From an uncultured Muribaculaceae bacterium (GTDB lineage: Bacteria > Bacteroidota > Bacteroidia > Bacteroidales > Muribaculaceae), in NCBI GenBank assembly GCA_910588035.1, contig CAJUPY010000005.1, positions 88,049 to 128,452 on the forward strand: DNA of 40,404 nt. Reading direction: 5' to 3'. Positions 1 through 8,053 of the stretch are shown here, piece after piece. The position numbers were made by a program, and so were the translations under genes. Within the stretch, counting starts at the first letter, position 1, and each line of letters opens with the position of its first letter. The notes below the pieces were generated by a model. It saw only the letters and a list, made by a program, of their open reading frames with translations. It was not told where the DNA came from and searched no databases.

Positions 1-70
1 CCTGAAGGCGTACCGCGGTTACGGGAAATCGTCGTCCGACCGGACGACATCGGGCGGAATTGGTGTATAA
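1..70 (+). CDS. C-terminal tail of an unidentified upstream protein (partial)
   Basis: The frame beginning at base 2 is open from the window edge and stops with TAA at 68-70, giving about 22 residues (Leu-Lys-Ala-Tyr-Arg-Gly-Tyr-Gly, then Ser/Thr/Gly rich). Its third codon positions are mostly G or C, like the genes that follow, which favours this frame. Frame 1 is also open through this stretch into the GH43 gene, so the assignment is uncertain. The tail is too short to name. Context suggests it belongs to the same carbohydrate-use cluster as the two glycosidases downstream. Confidence 0.3.
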   Translation, partial: LKAYRGYGKSSSDRTTSGGIGV

Positions 71-159
71 TCTACACTAATATGTTTTATAACATATGGA
101 ATTATTTGTGTCTGAAACCAAGTGGTTTTATCTTTGCAAAAAATCAGACCAAAATAACC

Positions 160-1158
160 ATGAATAGAATAATCAAGCATATCACAGTTTCAGCAATCGC
201 GGTTTTAGGAATCTCAATGCCTGTCGAGGGTGGTAATCCGGTTATACCTGGTTTTCATGCCGATCCGGAGATCATGTATTCAAACCAGACCGGCAGATAT
301 TATCTCTACACGACAACAGACGGCACCCCCGGCTGGGGCGGATATTATTTCACGGTCTACTCCTCGCCCGACCTTGAGCAATGGATGTTTGAAGATGTCG
401 TTCTCGATTTGAAGAGCGACGATGTCAACTGGGCCAACGGCAACGCATGGGCACCTGCCATCATAGAGCGCAAGGAGGGTGACGGCTACAGGTATTATTT
501 CTATTACAGCGGCCACTCACCCGAGGCGGGCAAGAAACAGATCGGGGTTGCTGTCAGCGACAGTCCAACCGGCCCGTTTGTCGACCACGGAGAGCCTATA
601 GTGAAAGAATCGCCTGTCGGCCGGGGCCAGCAGATCGATGTCGACGTTTTCCAAGACCCGAAGAGCGGCAAATTTTACCTTTACTGGGGCAACGGTTACA
701 TGGCCGGCGCAGAGCTCAACGACGACATGGTGTCGATCAAGGAGAAGAGCCTGACAGTCATGACGCCCAAGGGCGGCACATTGGAAACATATGCATTCAG
801 GGAGGCTCCCTATGTTTTCTACCGCGGTGGCAAGTATTATTTCATGTGGTCTGTCGACGACACCGGTTCGCCGAACTATCATGTCGCCTACGGCACATCG
901 TCGTCACCGTTAGGTCAGATCAAGGTGGCTGAGCCATGCAACATCCTGGTTCAGCGACCCGATGAGAAGATCTACGGCACAGCCCACAATTCGGTCATCA
1001 ATCTTCCTGGCAGCGACGATTGGCGCATTGTCTATCACCGCATCAACGAGAACTACATTGACAAAGAGCGCAAACCGGGTGTTCACCGCGAGGTTTGCAT
1101 CGACAGACTGGAGTTTAACGAGGACGGAACAATCAAACCGGTAAAACCCACAAAATAA
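160..1158 (+). CDS. Glycoside hydrolase family 43 protein (arabinofuranosidase/xylosidase-like), secreted
   Basis: A 332-residue five-bladed beta-propeller glycosidase of the GH43 type. The three expected acidic residues are visible: Asp35 in GFHADPEI (general base), Asp160 in IDVDVF (pKa modulator) and Glu215 in FREAPYV (general acid). A late YGTAHNSV segment fits the family's conserved His region. The family removes alpha-L-arabinofuranosyl or beta-D-xylosyl units by inversion; the exact substrate cannot be read here. I chose the ATG at 160 rather than the in-frame ATG at 82 because the product then opens with MNRIIKHITVSAIAVLGIS, a clean signal peptide, so it should be periplasmic. Its stop overlaps the start of the GH127 gene (TAATG), so the two are translationally coupled and probably act on the same L-arabinose-containing glycan. 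Family assignment is firm, specificity is not. Confidence 0.88.
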   Translation: MNRIIKHITVSAIAVLGISMPVEGGNPVIPGFHADPEIMYSNQTGRYYLYTTTDGTPGWGGYYFTVYSSPDLEQWMFEDVVLDLKSDDVNWANGNAWAPAIIERKEGDGYRYYFYYSGHSPEAGKKQIGVAVSDSPTGPFVDHGEPIVKESPVGRGQQIDVDVFQDPKSGKFYLYWGNGYMAGAELNDDMVSIKEKSLTVMTPKGGTLETYAFREAPYVFYRGGKYYFMWSVDDTGSPNYHVAYGTSSSPLGQIKVAEPCNILVQRPDEKIYGTAHNSVINLPGSDDWRIVYHRINENYIDKERKPGVHREVCIDRLEFNEDGTIKPVKPTK

Positions 1159-3140
1159 TGAAAAGAGCAATCATTTTATCGGCAGCAGCCCTTGCAATCA
1201 GCTGCGCCGCGTCAAAAAGCAAGACACCGGCTCTGTCACATGGCTATCCGATCAATCCGGTGGCATTCACGTCGGTCAAGGTCGACGACGCTTTCTGGGG
1301 ACAGAAACTGAGGGCGAGCCGCGAGGTGACTATTCCGCTGGCGTTCAGCAAGTGTGAGGAATCGGGCCGCTACCAGAACTTCGTGAAGGCGACGATGCCG
1401 TGTGACACGTTCAAGGTCGGCGGATATCCGTTTGACGACACCGATGTCTACAAGACGATCGAGGGTGCGAGCTACTCTCTGCAGACCTACCCCGACAAGA
1501 AGCTGGAGGCTTATATCGACAGTGTGCTCACTCTTGTCGGCGCCGCCCAGGAGGCCGACGGCTATCTGAACACATCGTACACGATGAATCCGTCGCACCC
1601 TCACTCATGGATGAGTCCCACCCGGTGGGAAAAGGTCGAGAACCTGAGCCATGAGTTCTATAACTTAGGCCACATGGTGGACGGAGCGGTGGCACACTAT
1701 CAGGCCACGGGCAAGCGTAATTTTCTCGACATAGCGATCAGGTATGCCGACTGTGTGTGCCGCGAGATCGGACGCGGTGATAACCAGCTTGACCGTGTGC
1801 CGGGTCACCAGATAGCAGAAATGGCTCTGGCGCGTCTCTATCTTGTCACGGGCGATCAGAAGTATCTCGACCAGGCGAAATATTTTCTCGACCGCCGCGG
1901 CCACACCTCGCGCAAAGATGCCTACAGCCAGGCCCACAAGCCTGTCACGGAGCAAGATGAGGCGGTCGGACATGCTGTCAGAGCGGTCTACATGTATGCC
2001 GGCATGGCAGACGTAGCCGCGTTGACGGGCGACACAGCCTATGTCAACGCCATAGGCCGCATCTGGGAGAATATCGTCGGTAAAAAACTATATGTCACAG
2101 GCGGCATCGGTGCGCGTCATGCCGGAGAGTCGTTCGGCGACAACTATGAGTTGCCCAACGCATCGGCCTATTGCGAGACGTGTGCCGCGATCGGCCATGT
2201 GTATGTCAACCACCGTCTGTTTCTGTTACACGGCGACGGAAAATATTATGACACTCTCGAGCGCACCCTCTACAACGGTCTGATCTCGGGTCAGTCGATC
2301 GAGGGCGACCGGTTTTTCTATCCCAATCCGCTTGAGAGCGACGGCGGCTATGAGCGTCAGCCATGGTTCGGGTGTGCGTGTTGTCCGTCAAACCTGAGCC
2401 GTTTCATTCCGTCACTTCCGGGCTATGTCTATGCTGTCGACGGACGCGATGTCTATGTCAACCTCTACATGGGCAACCGGGCGACGGTCGATGTGGCGGG
2501 CAAGCGTGTGAAGCTCAGCCAGGGAGGTGACTATGTCTGGGAAGGCAATCCGTCGGTCACGATCGAAGAGAACCGCGCGGGCCGTTTCGCGCTCAAGCTG
2601 CGCATTCCGGGATGGGCACGCGGTGAGGCAGTCGCAAGCGATCTCTACACGTTTACCGACACCAATGTCACTGCTCCGGTGGTGAAGGTCAACGGCCGGC
2701 CTGTCGAATATCAGAGCATCAAGGGTTACATGACCATTGACCGTGAGTGGAAAAAGGGAGACAGGGTCGACATAGCGTTCGACATGACCCCGCGCACCAT
2801 AGCAGCCAACGACAAGGTCGAGGCCGACCGTGGCCGTCTGGCAGTTCAGCGCGGAGCGGTGGTCTACTGCGCGGAGTGGCCCGACAACGATTTCGATTTC
2901 AAGAATGCGGTTGTGCGTCAGGGTCAGCGGTTCGATGCAGTCAGACGCGGCGACAAGCTCGGCGGCATCACCGAGCTGGCAACCGACGTGCAGGTGTTAG
3001 GTTATGATCAGGAGGGACGTCTGACGCTGTCAGACCGCCGCCTGACGATGATTCCCTACTATTCGTGGGCTAACCGCGGCGGTGGCAAAATGGCGGTGTG
3101 GCTTCCGAGTGAGCCGCAGACGACGATGCTGAAAAAATAA
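1158..3140 (+). CDS. GH127 beta-L-arabinofuranosidase-like lipoprotein
   Basis: A 660-residue protein of the GH127 (DUF1680) family, which cleaves beta-L-arabinofuranosides such as those on hydroxyproline-rich plant glycoproteins or pectin side chains. The family's zinc-cysteine active site is present: Glu340 and Cys342 in YCETCAAIG, and Cys408-Cys409 in FGCACCPSN; by analogy with characterised members the last Cys pair supplies zinc ligand and nucleophile. The middle of the protein is an alpha/alpha barrel and residues from about 425 on form the beta-sandwich end. The start MKRAIILSAAALAISC is a lipoprotein signal with Cys16 as the modified residue. It overlaps the preceding GH43 gene by one base and is followed by a terminator, so the pair ends the operon. 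A strong assignment; the linkage specificity is inferred from the family. Confidence 0.92.
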   Translation: MKRAIILSAAALAISCAASKSKTPALSHGYPINPVAFTSVKVDDAFWGQKLRASREVTIPLAFSKCEESGRYQNFVKATMPCDTFKVGGYPFDDTDVYKTIEGASYSLQTYPDKKLEAYIDSVLTLVGAAQEADGYLNTSYTMNPSHPHSWMSPTRWEKVENLSHEFYNLGHMVDGAVAHYQATGKRNFLDIAIRYADCVCREIGRGDNQLDRVPGHQIAEMALARLYLVTGDQKYLDQAKYFLDRRGHTSRKDAYSQAHKPVTEQDEAVGHAVRAVYMYAGMADVAALTGDTAYVNAIGRIWENIVGKKLYVTGGIGARHAGESFGDNYELPNASAYCETCAAIGHVYVNHRLFLLHGDGKYYDTLERTLYNGLISGQSIEGDRFFYPNPLESDGGYERQPWFGCACCPSNLSRFIPSLPGYVYAVDGRDVYVNLYMGNRATVDVAGKRVKLSQGGDYVWEGNPSVTIEENRAGRFALKLRIPGWARGEAVASDLYTFTDTNVTAPVVKVNGRPVEYQSIKGYMTIDREWKKGDRVDIAFDMTPRTIAANDKVEADRGRLAVQRGAVVYCAEWPDNDFDFKNAVVRQGQRFDAVRRGDKLGGITELATDVQVLGYDQEGRLTLSDRRLTMIPYYSWANRGGGKMAVWLPSEPQTTMLKK

Positions 3141-3223
3141 TTGACCCGGAAAATGAACCTTTCTTATCGCGGCTGTGTTATAATGTCGAAATGTGATAAT
3201 GATTGGTTTATTTAAGGAACTGG

Positions 3224-3247
3224 GGCTGCCGAGAGGCAGCCTTTTTT
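3224..3247 (+). terminator. Intrinsic terminator of the GH43-GH127 operon
   Basis: A perfect 7-bp stem (GGCTGCC / GGCAGCC) with a GAGA tetraloop, followed directly by six T. It lies about 84 bases after the GH127 stop codon and points in the same direction. Confidence 0.9.
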
Positions 3248-3284
3248 CGTTTGATATGATCGTGGTGAGTGACATCACAACATC

Positions 3285-3408
3285 GTCCTTTCAGGACTCC
3301 CGGAGACTAATTCATTTGCTCGCCCCCCACACTCCGCTACGCTGCATGTGGGGTTGTCCACAATGTCGCCTCTTCGAGGCTCCGGTGAGCCGCCCCCCAT
3401 ATCTCACC
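3285..3408. repeat. Hairpin-rich non-coding block, possible dispersed intergenic element
   Basis: Four small inverted repeats lie in a row: GTCCT/AGGAC at 3285-3297, CCCCACA/TGTGGGG at 3325-3353, GCCTC/GAGGC at 3368-3380, and GGTGAG/CTCACC at 3384-3408. No convincing coding frame covers it. It sits between a terminator and the dtd promoter, a place where dispersed palindromic elements often collect. There is no second copy in this window, so the repeat status is inference from its structure alone. Confidence 0.4.
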
Positions 3409-3442
3409 TTAGAACTATTATTCTTAAAATGGTCGGGCAGTT

Positions 3443-3473
3443 ATTGAATAATGAAGATAAAATTGTATCTTTG
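3443..3473 (+). promoter_or_regulatory. Bacteroidota-type promoter of dtd
   Basis: ATTG at 3443-3446 and TATCTTTG at 3466-3473 are separated by 19 bases, matching the Bacteroidota primary sigma consensus TTG-N19/20-TAnnTTTG. Transcription should begin about 4-7 bases after the box, which coincides with the dtd start codon at 3479. Confidence 0.75.
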
Positions 3474-3478
3474 TGGTC

Positions 3479-3931
3479 ATGAGAATTGTAATTCAACGAG
3501 TGTCGAGATCGTCGGTGACAGTCGGTGGCGAGCAGATCGGGTCGACAGGCCGCGGACTGCTTGTTCTTGTCGGCGTTGAGCAAGGTGACACGCCTGAGGA
3601 GATGAAGTGGCTTGCCGCCAAGACGGTATCGCTGCGCATTTTCGAGGACGAGAACGGTGTGATGAACCGTTCGGTAGCCGATATCGGCGGTGAGGTGCTC
3701 GCCGTCTCACAGTTCACGCTGACCGCATCGACCCGCAAGGGAAATCGTCCGAGCTACATCAGGGCAGCCGGCCATGACACGGCAGTTCCGCTCTATGAGG
3801 CGTATTGTGACGAGGTGGGCCGATTGTTGGGCCGAAGTGTTGCCCGTGGCCGTTTTGGAGCAGACATGAAAGTTGAGCTTGTCAATGACGGTCCGGTCAC
3901 GATAATAATCGACTCACGTCTGAGAGAATGA
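3479..3931 (+). CDS. dtd: D-aminoacyl-tRNA deacylase
   Basis: A 150-residue homochirality enzyme that hydrolyses D-amino acids (classically D-Tyr) and glycine from mischarged tRNAs in the cytoplasm. The start MRIVIQRVSRSSVTV is the family's N-terminus, with the SQFTL segment (VSQFTLTAST) and a GxMxVxLxNDGPVT-like end (GADMKVELVNDGPVTI), both of which line the active site. Length matches the family. I start at ATG 3479; the GTG at 3473 lies inside the promoter box. The stop overlaps the MazG-like gene (ATGA). The promoter position implies a leaderless or nearly leaderless mRNA. Confidence 0.95.
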   Translation: MRIVIQRVSRSSVTVGGEQIGSTGRGLLVLVGVEQGDTPEEMKWLAAKTVSLRIFEDENGVMNRSVADIGGEVLAVSQFTLTASTRKGNRPSYIRAAGHDTAVPLYEAYCDEVGRLLGRSVARGRFGADMKVELVNDGPVTIIIDSRLRE

Positions 3932-4281
3932 TGGAAGGAGATAAAGAACGTGGCGAAGTGTCGCTCAGAGAGATGCAGCGAAGTGTCGACCGCTGGATCA
4001 CAACGGTCGGGGTGCGTTATTTCTCACCTCTGACCAACATGGCAGTGCTTGCCGAGGAGACCGGAGAGGTTGCCCGCATCATGGCCCGGAAATATGGCGA
4101 CCAGTCGTTCAAGCCGGGCGAGAAAGATGATCTTGGCGACGAACTCGCGGACATTCTGTGGGTAGTGGCTGCGATCGCCAACCAGACCGGTGTCGACCTG
4201 ACCGAGGCTTTCCATAACAATTTGATAAAGAAAACTGTTAGAGATTCAGAGCGTCACCGCTCAAATCAGAAACTGAAATAA
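3928..4281 (+). CDS. MazG-like nucleoside triphosphate pyrophosphohydrolase
   Basis: A 117-residue all-alpha NTP pyrophosphohydrolase. The metal-binding pattern of the superfamily is visible: Glu43-Glu44-x-x-Glu47 (EETGEV) followed by Glu72-x-x-Asp75 (DELADI). Members hydrolyse NTPs or dNTPs to NMP and pyrophosphate, often as house-cleaning of non-canonical nucleotides; the substrate here is unknown. Length is that of single-domain MazG-like proteins, not the two-domain E. coli MazG. The start overlaps the dtd stop; a second ATG at 3931 is equally possible. Pairing with dtd is common in Bacteroidota and suggests a quality-control unit. deoC follows after 26 bases. Confidence 0.85.
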   Translation: MMEGDKERGEVSLREMQRSVDRWITTVGVRYFSPLTNMAVLAEETGEVARIMARKYGDQSFKPGEKDDLGDELADILWVVAAIANQTGVDLTEAFHNNLIKKTVRDSERHRSNQKLK

Positions 4282-4307
4282 AAAAATCTTTAAAAACTAA
4301 CAACACC

Positions 4308-5204
4308 ATGACCGAGCAGATCAATGACAAATACACCCAGGCTATCGCAGCCTCGGCAGTGGAGACCGATGATGTCAAAGTTAAGGAAGCTGTCAAGAAG
4401 ATTCTCGACGAGCATCTTCAGGAGAACATGAACACCGATGTATATAAATTTCTGTTCAACACAATCGACCTGACCACACTGAAGGCCACCGACTCGCCAC
4501 GCTCCGTGGCAGATTTCACAGAACGCGTGAATGCTTTCGACGAGGAATATCCCGAACTTAAGAATGTCGCGGCAATCTGTGTTTATCCGAATTTCGCCCA
4601 GATCGTGCGTGCGGTGCTTGAGGTTTCGTCGGTCGACATAGCGTGTGTTTCGGGCGGATTTCCTTCGTCGCAGACCTTCCCCGAGGTCAAGGTCGCGGAG
4701 ACCGCACTTGCCGTCGAGGGTGGAGCAGACGAGATCGACATAGTTCTCAACGTCGGCAATTTTCTTGACGGAGACTATGAAGGGGTTTGTGACGAGATTG
4801 AAGAACAGAAACATGCGTGCCGCGACGCGCGTCTGAAGGTCATACTCGAGACCGGTGCGCTGAAAACAGCCGAAAACATCAAGAAAGCGTCGGTTCTGTC
4901 GCTTTATTCGGGTGCAGACTTCCTGAAGACATCGACCGGCAAGGAGTTTCCGGGAGCATCGCTGGAAGCCGCCTACGTCATGGCACAGTGCATCAAGGAT
5001 TATCATGAGAAGACCGGCACAATGGTCGGTTTCAAAGCCGCCGGCGGTGTGGCCACGACAGCCGAGGCAGTGGCCTATTACACTATCATCAAGGAGGTTT
5101 TGGGTGAAGAGTGGCTTACCAACGAGTATTTCAGAATCGGTGCGAGCCGTCTTGCCAACAATCTACTGAGCGACATACTCGGCAAAGAGACAAAATTTTT
5201 CTAA
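4308..5204 (+). CDS. deoC: Deoxyribose-phosphate aldolase
   Basis: A 298-residue class I aldolase that splits 2-deoxy-D-ribose 5-phosphate into glyceraldehyde 3-phosphate and acetaldehyde in deoxynucleoside catabolism. The Schiff-base lysine is Lys207 in DFLKTSTGK, the second catalytic lysine is Lys243 in GFKAAGGV, and the partner aspartate is Asp144 in DEIDIVLNVG. It is longer than the 250-259 residues of enterobacterial DeoC because of an N-terminal extension of about 45 residues, usual in Bacteroidota. It lies downstream of the MazG-like gene and only 5 bases upstream of the next gene, so it is part of the same transcription unit. Confidence 0.95.
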   Translation: MTEQINDKYTQAIAASAVETDDVKVKEAVKKILDEHLQENMNTDVYKFLFNTIDLTTLKATDSPRSVADFTERVNAFDEEYPELKNVAAICVYPNFAQIVRAVLEVSSVDIACVSGGFPSSQTFPEVKVAETALAVEGGADEIDIVLNVGNFLDGDYEGVCDEIEEQKHACRDARLKVILETGALKTAENIKKASVLSLYSGADFLKTSTGKEFPGASLEAAYVMAQCIKDYHEKTGTMVGFKAAGGVATTAEAVAYYTIIKEVLGEEWLTNEYFRIGASRLANNLLSDILGKETKFF

Positions 5205-5209
5205 ACGTT

Positions 5210-5797
5210 ATGAAATACTGGATTGTAGTAAATCGTCAGCAGTGCGGTCCGTTTGAGCTTGCAGAGCTTGAGACAATGAATTTTGACATGCAGACCCCGG
5301 CATGGCACGACGGTCTTCCCGACTGGGTTCCGGCGAGTGATATAGCCGAGCTCCGCGAACTGATCGAACGACGCAGTCAGCCCACCGGGAACGGTTGTCA
5401 GCCGATAACTGATTCACAGGCGGAGACAACGGTCGATGTCAATGTCGAGACTGTTTCTGACGAGAATGTTGTCGTGACAGAGGAATATTCCGGACAGGCT
5501 GCGCCACGGTCTTTGACCGGAGAGGGAGTGACAACCGACGAATATGGCATGAAGAGGTTTGATGAGTCGAAACGTCCGGCGAGCTATCTCGGTTGGGCGA
5601 TTGCCTCGACGATTCTCTGCTGTCTGCCTCTGGGCGTGCTTGCAATCATCTTCTCGGCGTCGGTCAACTCAAAGTTCGAGCGCGGCGACGAAGAGGGTGC
5701 CCTCAAGGCGTCTGAGCGTGCTCAATGGTGCATCATGCTCTCTATCACGCTCGGTCTGGCACTGTCGCCTTTCCAGTCGATGCTGTCGATGCTATGA
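5210..5797 (+). CDS. GYF_2 (DUF4339) plus CD225/dispanin-like membrane protein
   Basis: A 195-residue protein. Residues 1-50 form a GYF_2 domain (YWIVVNRQQCGPFELAEL, then WHDGLPDWVPA), a fold known for binding proline-rich peptides. A Thr/Val/Glu-rich linker of about 70 residues follows. The C-terminus carries two hydrophobic segments (YLGWAIASTILCCLPLGVLA, then WCIMLSITLGLALS) with the CD225/dispanin pattern: a Cys-Cys-Pro-Leu-Gly turn and a charged loop rich in Glu, Arg and Lys. The start is the ATG at 5210, 5 bases after deoC; the frame is open further upstream but that part lies inside deoC. Its stop overlaps the DUF2752 gene. Function is unknown; both domains are small adaptor and membrane modules. 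Confidence 0.8.
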   Translation: MKYWIVVNRQQCGPFELAELETMNFDMQTPAWHDGLPDWVPASDIAELRELIERRSQPTGNGCQPITDSQAETTVDVNVETVSDENVVVTEEYSGQAAPRSLTGEGVTTDEYGMKRFDESKRPASYLGWAIASTILCCLPLGVLAIIFSASVNSKFERGDEEGALKASERAQWCIMLSITLGLALSPFQSMLSML

Positions 5798-6177
5798 CCG
5801 GTTTTCGCAAATCATTGACCGCGGCGGTGTCACTTGTGGCAGCAGCCGCGGTTATTTTTATCTACCGTAATCATGATCCGGCAGAGACGTCGTGGTTTCC
5901 CCGCTGTCCGTCGAAGCTGCTCACCGGCTATGACTGCCCGGGATGTGGCTCACAGCGTGCACTGCACGCGCTTCTCAACGGCGATGTCGGTGGCGTGGTG
6001 AGCCACAACGCGCTTCTGTTGCCCGCGCTTGTGATGATCGCTCTGATCGGAGCCGGCAATGCAATCAGGGAGCGCGACAACCGCCTATATCGCGCCTTGA
6101 CGGGCAGCACGGCCTGTTACATCACCCTCGGGGTCATTGTTGTCTGGACGGTGGTGCGCAATATTTTCGGCTGGTGA
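5794..6177 (+). CDS. DUF2752 membrane protein
   Basis: A 127-residue protein with three hydrophobic segments (about 9-26, 63-85 and 102-124). The DUF2752 signature is clear: GYDCPGCGSQRALHALLNGD, followed by SHNALL. The CPGCG cysteines could bind metal or be redox active, but no function is established. ATG 5794 overlaps the stop of the GYF_2/CD225 gene (ATGA), and these two families are regularly adjacent in Bacteroidota, which implies a shared role in the membrane. The next gene is convergent, 22 bases away, with no clear terminator between. Confidence 0.85.
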   Translation: MTGFRKSLTAAVSLVAAAAVIFIYRNHDPAETSWFPRCPSKLLTGYDCPGCGSQRALHALLNGDVGGVVSHNALLLPALVMIALIGAGNAIRERDNRLYRALTGSTACYITLGVIVVWTVVRNIFGW

Positions 6178-6199
6178 CCCGGTGGGAGTCTCCTGTAGA

Positions 6200-7471
6200 T
6201 CAATGGCTGCTGATCATTCGGCAACCGATTCGGCAGAAGAGACATTTACGTCGCTCACAATAGTTTCGCCGCAGCTGAATCAATGCCTGTGACGTGAAGG
6301 CGTCGTCACATCTGATACCTGCGTCTGAAAATAGCGAGACGACGGAATTACGTTCAGGCGGCAAGTTTCTGAGCATGTCAAAGGCGCGGTCACACATCGC
6401 CTCGTCGCCGGTCATCGAGCCGTAGTGATAAAGCGTCGGGACTACCACATTGATGACCAGAGAGTTTACCGAACTTTTTGACAGCAGTGTTCTGGCGGCA
6501 TCAACGGGCTTGGCATTGAAACTGAACGAGGTGTTCCAGAAACCTTTGAGTGAGATGTCGAACAACCGGCGGCAATCATCGGCCGAGCGGCAGTCGAGAA
6601 TGCGTGACATCAGCCGGAAACCGTCGCTGACAAAGGCAGCCAGCATCGCGATGCGTCGACAGGGTGAATTCTGAGGTCTCATACGCGACATTTTCCAGGT
6701 AAGGCCTGCGACGGGTGTCAGGCTGAACTTGCGGGCCATGAAACGGTATTCCTCTCTGAGGGAGTCGACATATTGCCCGTGAATGTCGTCGGGAATCAAG
6801 CCGGCACGACCGAGCAGAATGGCTTCGAGCGAAAGTTGCGAATCGGCGTGTTTTCGCAAAATCGAGAGCGGTGTGGTCAGAGCGAGCCGCTCAAGTTCGG
6901 TGCTGTTGTGACCGAATCCGAGCGCGCGTGAGAGCGTGGCGAAGAGAGACTGCTCAATGTCGTTGCATGTCATTGCCATGTAGGTGTCGATTCGGTCGGC
7001 TTTGTCTTGAATGCGTCCGAAAGCCAGAGAGTCGATCCAACCGATCAGATGCAGCGACGGCATCCCGCTGATATAACCGGCGCATATGAGGTCGAGTTTG
7101 CCTTCGGAAAGCAACCGCTTGTAGAGTTCTACGATTTCTGGGCGACATTTCATGACCATTTGTCTCAACACACGTCCGGTCGAAGTTTTTGCCTGCATGT
7201 CGTCTTCAGCGACAACGTGCAGAATCACGGAGTCGTATGCCGGGTCAAGGTTGTGGCGGTGGCGGTACCAGTCGCTTGCCTTGACATGAATCTCGACATT
7301 TCCGGCCCAGAGACGGTCGCCGATTCTGATCTTGGCATTGAAGAAATCGGGTCCGGCATCAGTGTTGATCCAGCCGGGATCGATAATCTCGACATCAAGA
7401 CCGTCGGTCGAGGTCATTTTTCCTGACTTCAGCAGACGGTGTTGCCAGGCATATTGCATCAGTTTTTCCAT
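6200..7471 (-). CDS. DUF2851 family protein
   Basis: A 423-residue Bacteroidota-typical protein of unknown function. Near the N-terminus it has the family pattern GPDFFNAKI followed by WAGNVEIHVKASDWYRH and YDSVILHVV. The spacing of the Asp and of the Glu-x-x-x-Lys element resembles a restriction-like PD-(D/E)xK core, but that is only a suggestion. The C-terminus ends with a cysteine cluster (NYCERRKCLFCRIGC) that looks like a metal site. It lies 36 bases downstream of rsmD in the same transcription unit, so a role in nucleic-acid metabolism is plausible. It could equally be a non-enzymatic protein. Confidence 0.85.
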   Translation of the reverse strand: MEKLMQYAWQHRLLKSGKMTSTDGLDVEIIDPGWINTDAGPDFFNAKIRIGDRLWAGNVEIHVKASDWYRHRHNLDPAYDSVILHVVAEDDMQAKTSTGRVLRQMVMKCRPEIVELYKRLLSEGKLDLICAGYISGMPSLHLIGWIDSLAFGRIQDKADRIDTYMAMTCNDIEQSLFATLSRALGFGHNSTELERLALTTPLSILRKHADSQLSLEAILLGRAGLIPDDIHGQYVDSLREEYRFMARKFSLTPVAGLTWKMSRMRPQNSPCRRIAMLAAFVSDGFRLMSRILDCRSADDCRRLFDISLKGFWNTSFSFNAKPVDAARTLLSKSSVNSLVINVVVPTLYHYGSMTGDEAMCDRAFDMLRNLPPERNSVVSLFSDAGIRCDDAFTSQALIQLRRNYCERRKCLFCRIGCRMISSH

Positions 7472-7507
7472 TGGCGGAGAGAGGTTTGAGAGAATGCCGT
7501 CAGGTTA

Positions 7508-8053
7508 TCAAGGTTGAGAGATGTCGAAAATAGAGAAATTGACCGAGCCGTAGGCAAGGTGGCGTGTGAAGTGGGGCAACGAAGAGAAGTCGTGGTTTCG
7601 GGAATGCTCGATAATGAATATCGAGCCGGGTTTCAGAATGGCCGATTCGAGCACCATTGCCGGAATTGCGGCGAAATCGGGAAGGTTGTATGGAGGATCG
7701 GCGAAAACGATGTCGAACTGCCGCCTGCAAGATGAGACGTAGCGGAGTGCGTCGCCTTTTATCAGGTCGAGATTGTCGACTTTGAGTTCGGCGGCGACAC
7801 GGCGTATGAAGTTATATTGAGTCGATGCTTTCTCGACGGCAGTCACCTCGCTGCAACCACGCGACAGAAACTCGAAAGTTATCGCTCCGGTGCCTGCAAA
7901 GAGGTCGAGAGCGGTCGGCTCATCATCGAAATCGATCATGTTTTCGATGACGTTGAAGATATTCTCACGGGCAAAATCGGTTGTGGGGCGTGCCGTGATG
8001 TTTGTAGGAACGTCGAAACGTCGACGTCCGAATTTTCCTCTTATGATTCGCAT
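7508..8053 (-). CDS. rsmD: 16S rRNA (guanine966-N2)-methyltransferase
   Basis: A 181-residue SAM-dependent methyltransferase that modifies the exocyclic amine of G966 in 16S rRNA during 30S maturation. The N-terminus MRIIRGKFGRRRFDVP and the ARPTTDFARENIFN segment are family hallmarks. Motif I is LDLFAGTG (49-56) and the catalytic motif IV is DPPY (119-122). Its start lies inside the end of the DUF3822 gene (13-base overlap), so the two are coupled. The pairing DUF3822-rsmD is typical of Bacteroidota. Confidence 0.95.
   Translation of the reverse strand: MRIIRGKFGRRRFDVPTNITARPTTDFARENIFNVIENMIDFDDEPTALDLFAGTGAITFEFLSRGCSEVTAVEKASTQYNFIRRVAAELKVDNLDLIKGDALRYVSSCRRQFDIVFADPPYNLPDFAAIPAMVLESAILKPGSIFIIEHSRNHDFSSLPHFTRHLAYGSVNFSIFDISQP

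Noticed and set aside
82..159. Upstream extension of the GH43 gene
   Set aside because: The added 26 residues would bury the signal peptide and use AT-rich codons unlike the gene; ATG 160 is the better start.
3193..3447. An 84-codon plus-strand frame after the GH127 gene
   Set aside because: It reads through the intrinsic terminator and the palindromic block; no protein-like composition.
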